From positions 1 to 64,000 of the forward strand of contig JBIIZD010000002.1 of NCBI GenBank assembly GCA_044346445.1: 64,000 nt of DNA. The letters run 5' to 3'. Source of the stretch: CAISGS01 sp044346445. Its GTDB lineage: Bacteria; Pseudomonadota; Alphaproteobacteria; Caulobacterales; Caulobacteraceae. The position numbers and the translations under genes are program-made. Numbering within the stretch: the first letter of the stretch is position 1; the number at the start of each line of letters is the position of its first letter. The notes below the pieces were generated by a model, which saw only the letters and a program-made list of their open reading frames with translations, did no database searches and was not told the DNA's origin. This document shows positions 61,063-64,000 of the stretch, piece after piece.

Positions 61063-62763
61063 ATGAATATCGCCGCGACCATTATCGCTGACCACGCCAC
61101 CCTAATCCTGCCCGATCTGCGTACGCATCTGCGCAGTGCGGCTGTGTCGGCGGAAGGCTTTGTCGCCCAGGCGCGCCTGACGATCAGGGCGCTGGTCTGC
61201 ACGGATGGCAAGCTCGATCGCAAGGCCTTGGACCGCGAGCAGCATGCGGTGCACGGGTTTGGCTGGTATGCCACCTATGCCGAACTGTTTCGAGAGGTTG
61301 CCAATTGGGCCGATAATCTGGACGCCGAAGGCAGGTTTGGCGAGGTTGAGTCCCTGCTGGCCCAGCTCCTGATCAGCGAATATGCCGCGCAAATGCTTGG
61401 CGGCATTTCGATGAATCAGGGCGAGGTGATCCGCCCGGCCCAGATGGGCATGGACCAGGCCCAGATCGACGGCCTGCGCACACCCTCCATCTCGGCCCTG
61501 CTGAGCTTTGGCGGCACACAGGCGGTCAAGACCCGGCTTGCCACGCTTTTAGCTCAAGCCAAGGGTCGGCCAACGCTAGAGGCCACGGGTCTGGACGAGA
61601 CGTTCGAAATGATCCGCGATCAGTTTCATTCACTTGCCGAGGCCAAGGTCACGCCCTTTGCCCATCAATGGCACTTAAAGGACCAGCTCATTCCAATCGA
61701 ACTGATCAAGGAACTGGGCGATCTGGGTGTGTTTGGCCTGACGGTTCCAGAGGAATACGGCGGCTCGGGCATGGGCAAGATGGCCATGTGCGTCGTCTCT
61801 GAAGAGCTTAGCCGCGCCTATATTGGCGTGGGCTCGCTGGCCACCCGCTCCGAAATCGCGGCCGAGCTGATCTTGACCGGCGGCACTGAGGCGCAAAAGC
61901 AATATTGGCTGCCCAAGATCGCTTCGGCTGAAATCTTGCCGACCGCTGTGTTTACCGAGCCCAATACCGGCTCTGATCTGGGGGCCCTGCGCACCCGGGC
62001 TGTGCGTGACGGCGATGATTATGTCGTGACGGGCAACAAGACCTGGATCACCCATGCGGCCCGGGCCGATGTCATGACCATGATGGTGCGCACCGATCCC
62101 AACACCACCGATTATCGCGGCCTGTCCATGTTCTTGGCGCCCAAGCTGCGCGGCAATGACCAGTCTGATTTCCCTACGCCCGGCATGAGTGGCGGTGAGA
62201 TCGAGGTCTTGGGCTATCGCGGTATGAAGGAGTACGAGCTGGCCTTTGACGGGTTCAAGGTGCCAGCCGAAAACCTGCTTGGCGGGGTCGAGGGGCAGGG
62301 CTTTAAGCAGCTGATGGCTACTTTTGAGAGCGCCCGCATCCAGACCGCAGCCCGCGCCGTTGGCGTGGCGCAAAATGCCATGGAGATCGGCCTTAGCTAT
62401 GCCCTGGACCGCAAGCAATTTGGTCAGGCGATTTTTGAGTTTCCCCGCGTGCACAACAAGCTGGCCATGATGGCCGCCGAGATTATGGGCGTGCGGCAAC
62501 TGACCTATTATGCCGCCCGGGCCAAGGATAATGACAAGCGCTGTGACCTAGAGGCCGGCATGGCCAAGCTCTTGGCCGCGCGGGTCGCCTGGATGAGCGC
62601 CGATAATGCCTTGCAGATTCACGGCGGTAACGGCTTTGCGCTGGAATATGCCATTAGCCGCGTGCTGCAAGACGCCCGCATCTTGAACATATTCGAGGGC
62701 GCTGGCGAAATCCAGGCCCAGGTCATTGCCCGGCGCTTGCTCGAAGACGGTCCAAACGCCTAG
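61063..62763 (+). CDS. Acyl-CoA dehydrogenase with N-terminal extension
   Basis: 566 residues. The ACAD core (about 180-555) has ELGDLGVFGLTVPEEYGGSG, FTEPNTGSDLGALRTRAVRD, GNKTWITHAARADV and the C-terminal domain with HNKLAMMAAEIMGVRQLTYY and IHGGNGFALEYAISRVLQDA. These bind FAD and the acyl-CoA, removing two hydrogens in beta-oxidation. The first ~180 residues (starting NIAATIIADHATLILPDL) are an extra domain not found in short ACADs. Its 3' end overlaps the convergent TetR gene by four bases. Confidence 0.93.
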   Translation: MNIAATIIADHATLILPDLRTHLRSAAVSAEGFVAQARLTIRALVCTDGKLDRKALDREQHAVHGFGWYATYAELFREVANWADNLDAEGRFGEVESLLAQLLISEYAAQMLGGISMNQGEVIRPAQMGMDQAQIDGLRTPSISALLSFGGTQAVKTRLATLLAQAKGRPTLEATGLDETFEMIRDQFHSLAEAKVTPFAHQWHLKDQLIPIELIKELGDLGVFGLTVPEEYGGSGMGKMAMCVVSEELSRAYIGVGSLATRSEIAAELILTGGTEAQKQYWLPKIASAEILPTAVFTEPNTGSDLGALRTRAVRDGDDYVVTGNKTWITHAARADVMTMMVRTDPNTTDYRGLSMFLAPKLRGNDQSDFPTPGMSGGEIEVLGYRGMKEYELAFDGFKVPAENLLGGVEGQGFKQLMATFESARIQTAARAVGVAQNAMEIGLSYALDRKQFGQAIFEFPRVHNKLAMMAAEIMGVRQLTYYAARAKDNDKRCDLEAGMAKLLAARVAWMSADNALQIHGGNGFALEYAISRVLQDARILNIFEGAGEIQAQVIARRLLEDGPNA

Positions 62764-63404
62764 GGCTGCCAGCCCTCGGCCAGGGTCTTGAGGGTTTGGG
62801 TCATGTCGGCCTCGATGCTGGCGCGGTCCTGACCGGTCTGAATGGCGGCCTGTAGGCTGGCGACAAACAGGGTGGCGATTTGTCGGCTGGTCTGGGCCGT
62901 ATCGAGGCTCTTGCGGATCGTGTCGGCCAGCTTGCCTTGTTCCAGCCGTCGGGCGATCTGGGCAAGGATCGGCGCGAAAGCCTTTTCACGCTCCAGATAG
63001 AGGCCAGGTTGGCTTGTCCAGTCCGTGCTGAACAAGGCCTGGGCAAACGGTAATTGCGGCCAGAAAAATGCACAGGTTGTGTCCATCAAGGCCATTAGGT
63101 CGCTGAGAACATCCAGGCCAGATTGTGGGGTCTTGGCAAAGGCTTCGGCCAGCAGTTCGTACTCCGCCATAACAATTGCATTAAACAGGTCGGCCTTGTT
63201 CTCGAAATTGGCAAATAGGGCGCCGGTGGACAGGCCAGCCTGGGTAGCAATCGCGCGCAGATTGGCACCGTCAAACCCATGGCTCATAAACATGGCCTTG
63301 GCCGCCTGAAGTATTTTTTCGCGAGTCCTGGCCTTGCCAATCGATCGTTTTGACGGCGCAGGCGCGGCATTCAAATGCGTCACGGGCATACTTTCTGTCT
63401 CCAT
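62760..63404 (-). CDS. TetR-family transcriptional regulator
   Basis: 214 residues from ATG 63404 (a start five codons in, with GGAG upstream, is also possible). The helix-turn-helix is NLRAIATQAGLSTGALFANF followed by ENKADLFNAIV. The remaining helices form the ligand domain. Its location next to, and convergent with, the acyl-CoA dehydrogenase gene makes it a candidate repressor of that gene through the duplicated palindrome at 61.0 kb, with acyl-CoA as inducer; this is inference. Confidence 0.9.
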   Translation of the reverse strand: METESMPVTHLNAAPAPSKRSIGKARTREKILQAAKAMFMSHGFDGANLRAIATQAGLSTGALFANFENKADLFNAIVMAEYELLAEAFAKTPQSGLDVLSDLMALMDTTCAFFWPQLPFAQALFSTDWTSQPGLYLEREKAFAPILAQIARRLEQGKLADTIRKSLDTAQTSRQIATLFVASLQAAIQTGQDRASIEADMTQTLKTLAEGWQP

Positions 63405-63623
63405 GGCGGCTTTGCCAAGGGGCGAGAGAGGGGGCGACTATATAAGATAATTAACGCTATCATACATTTTTAAGAGATTTGCACCTCCTATTGCGGGCTA
63501 TTTTTGTAAGATTTACAGAGACTAAGCCTTGTTAGTGAGCCGGCTTTCAAGCGAGTGCATTTTTTAGGCCGGACGCCAGCCTGCCATATGGTCGCCGGTG
63601 CGGTTCTGCCCTATGTTTATGGA

Positions 63624-63833
63624 ATGCATAATTTGTTCAATATCCTGATCCCCGCCGTTTTGCTTGCTGTGCTCGCCACATTGGGTGTGGGAATCTATGC
63701 CCTGTTCCGGGGCGGAGATTTTGGCCGGTCCTATTCCAACAAGCTGATGCGCCTGCGCGTCCTGCTGCAATTCATTGCGGTCTTGGTGCTTTGCGCTGGT
63801 ATGTGGGCCAAGAGCCATTTCCACGGATGGTAA
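63624..63833 (+). CDS. HIG1-like twin-transmembrane protein
   Basis: 69 residues from ATG 63624; the frame is open further left but without a ribosome site. Two hydrophobic helices: ILIPAVLLAVLATLGVGIYA and VLLQFIAVLVLCAGMWAK, joined by a short basic loop (FRGGDFGRSYSNKLMRLR). This is the pattern of HIG1/twin-transmembrane proteins of alphaproteobacteria, small inner-membrane proteins related to respiratory-complex factors. Its stop overlaps the next start by seven bases, a coupling often seen with cobalamin adenosyltransferase. Confidence 0.82.
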   Translation: MHNLFNILIPAVLLAVLATLGVGIYALFRGGDFGRSYSNKLMRLRVLLQFIAVLVLCAGMWAKSHFHGW

Positions 63834-64000
63834 CGCTCAACCGAATCTATACGCGGACGGGCGATGGCGGGCTGACGCGCCTTGCCAATGGCGAGGAGGT
63901 GGCCAAGTTCGATCCTCGGGTCGAGGCCTATGGCGCTGTGGATGAGACCAATGCCTGTCTGGGACTGGTGCGTCAGCACACCGTATCAGAGCCCTTGCTC
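63827..64000 (+). CDS. Cob(I)yrinic acid a,c-diamide adenosyltransferase, N-terminal part
   Basis: Only the first 58 residues are in the window: MVTLNRIYTRTGDGGLTRLA, then KFDPRVEAYGAVDETNACLG. The YTRTGDGG loop and the VEAYGAVDE stretch are the ATP- and cobalamin-binding blocks of PduO-type ATP:cob(I)alamin adenosyltransferases, which make coenzyme B12. The ATG lies inside the 3' end of the HIG1-like gene. It runs off the right edge. Confidence 0.9.
   Translation, partial: MVTLNRIYTRTGDGGLTRLANGEEVAKFDPRVEAYGAVDETNACLGLVRQHTVSEPLL

Overview
The window reads as a chromosomal segment of a Caulobacterales-type alphaproteobacterium. The main pointers are a secA–parvulin–argJ–mutT block, an HfaA/HfaB/HfaD-like holdfast-anchoring cluster (a CsgG-type secretion lipoprotein beside Asn/Gln/Ser/Thr-rich secreted proteins), a TonB-dependent receptor paired with a TPR-sulfotransferase, and many acyl-CoA and aldehyde-oxidising enzymes. 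Coding DNA is GC-rich except for the retron at 8.3-10.3 kb and some intergenic stretches, which are visibly AT-rich. No rRNA, tRNA or CRISPR was found.

Left edge (1-2.2 kb): the C-terminal end of a type I restriction subunit (HsdR), then gene debris in which a frameshifted FAD-oxidase remnant runs directly into the C-terminal half of a Phd-type antitoxin, then a GNAT acetyltransferase and an unknown exported protein. 2.3-8 kb: housekeeping genes secA (-), a parvulin lipoprotein, argJ and mutT (+, tightly packed).

8.0-10.4 kb is the most notable locus. It is an AT-rich insertion carrying an IS3-type transposase remnant and a complete Ec67-like retron on the minus strand. Its reverse transcriptase has the NAxxH, YADD and VTG motifs and a fused C-terminal TOPRIM domain. 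Directly upstream lies a 140-nt msr-msd RNA gene bounded by a perfect 13-bp a1/a2 inverted repeat, with a candidate branch guanosine right after a1. Near-identical short inverted repeats flank the whole unit.

10.4-14.1 kb: acyl-CoA ligase, TetR regulator and iron-type alcohol dehydrogenase (-). 14.4-23.1 kb: holdfast-anchoring cluster: a small secreted HfaA-like protein, a CsgG/HfaB-like lipoprotein with an extra OmpA-like tail, an exported peptidoglycan-binding protein, and a 1827-residue repetitive HfaD-like protein. The small and the giant protein share a DQ-x-N-x-GAV type motif, suggesting co-assembly at the cell surface.

23.2-41 kb: hydrolase, TonB receptor, TPR-sulfotransferase, MFS transporter, aldehyde dehydrogenase, enolase-superfamily dehydratase, GMC oxidoreductase and AcuI-like reductase, probably an uptake and oxidation island. 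These are followed by a VapBC-type toxin-antitoxin pair, a LysR regulator, a second aldehyde dehydrogenase, a 3-hydroxyisobutyrate dehydrogenase-like enzyme and a truncated medium-chain dehydrogenase remnant. 41-49 kb: carboxylesterase, a complete type I secretion apparatus (TolC-like, ABC, HlyD-like) with no adjacent substrate, and a membrane-embedded hydrolase. 49-64 kb: lipid/acyl-CoA genes (acyl-CoA ligase, FAD oxidoreductase, enoyl-CoA hydratase, acyl-CoA dehydrogenase, thioesterase), an ENPP-like phosphodiesterase, a DUF3313-like lipoprotein, MFS, aldo/keto reductase, OYE flavin oxidoreductase and a TetR regulator. At the right edge are a HIG1-like membrane protein and the start of a cobalamin adenosyltransferase. 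Tandem ~154-bp palindrome-rich repeats sit at 60.4-60.9 kb, with a related copy at 55.1 kb.
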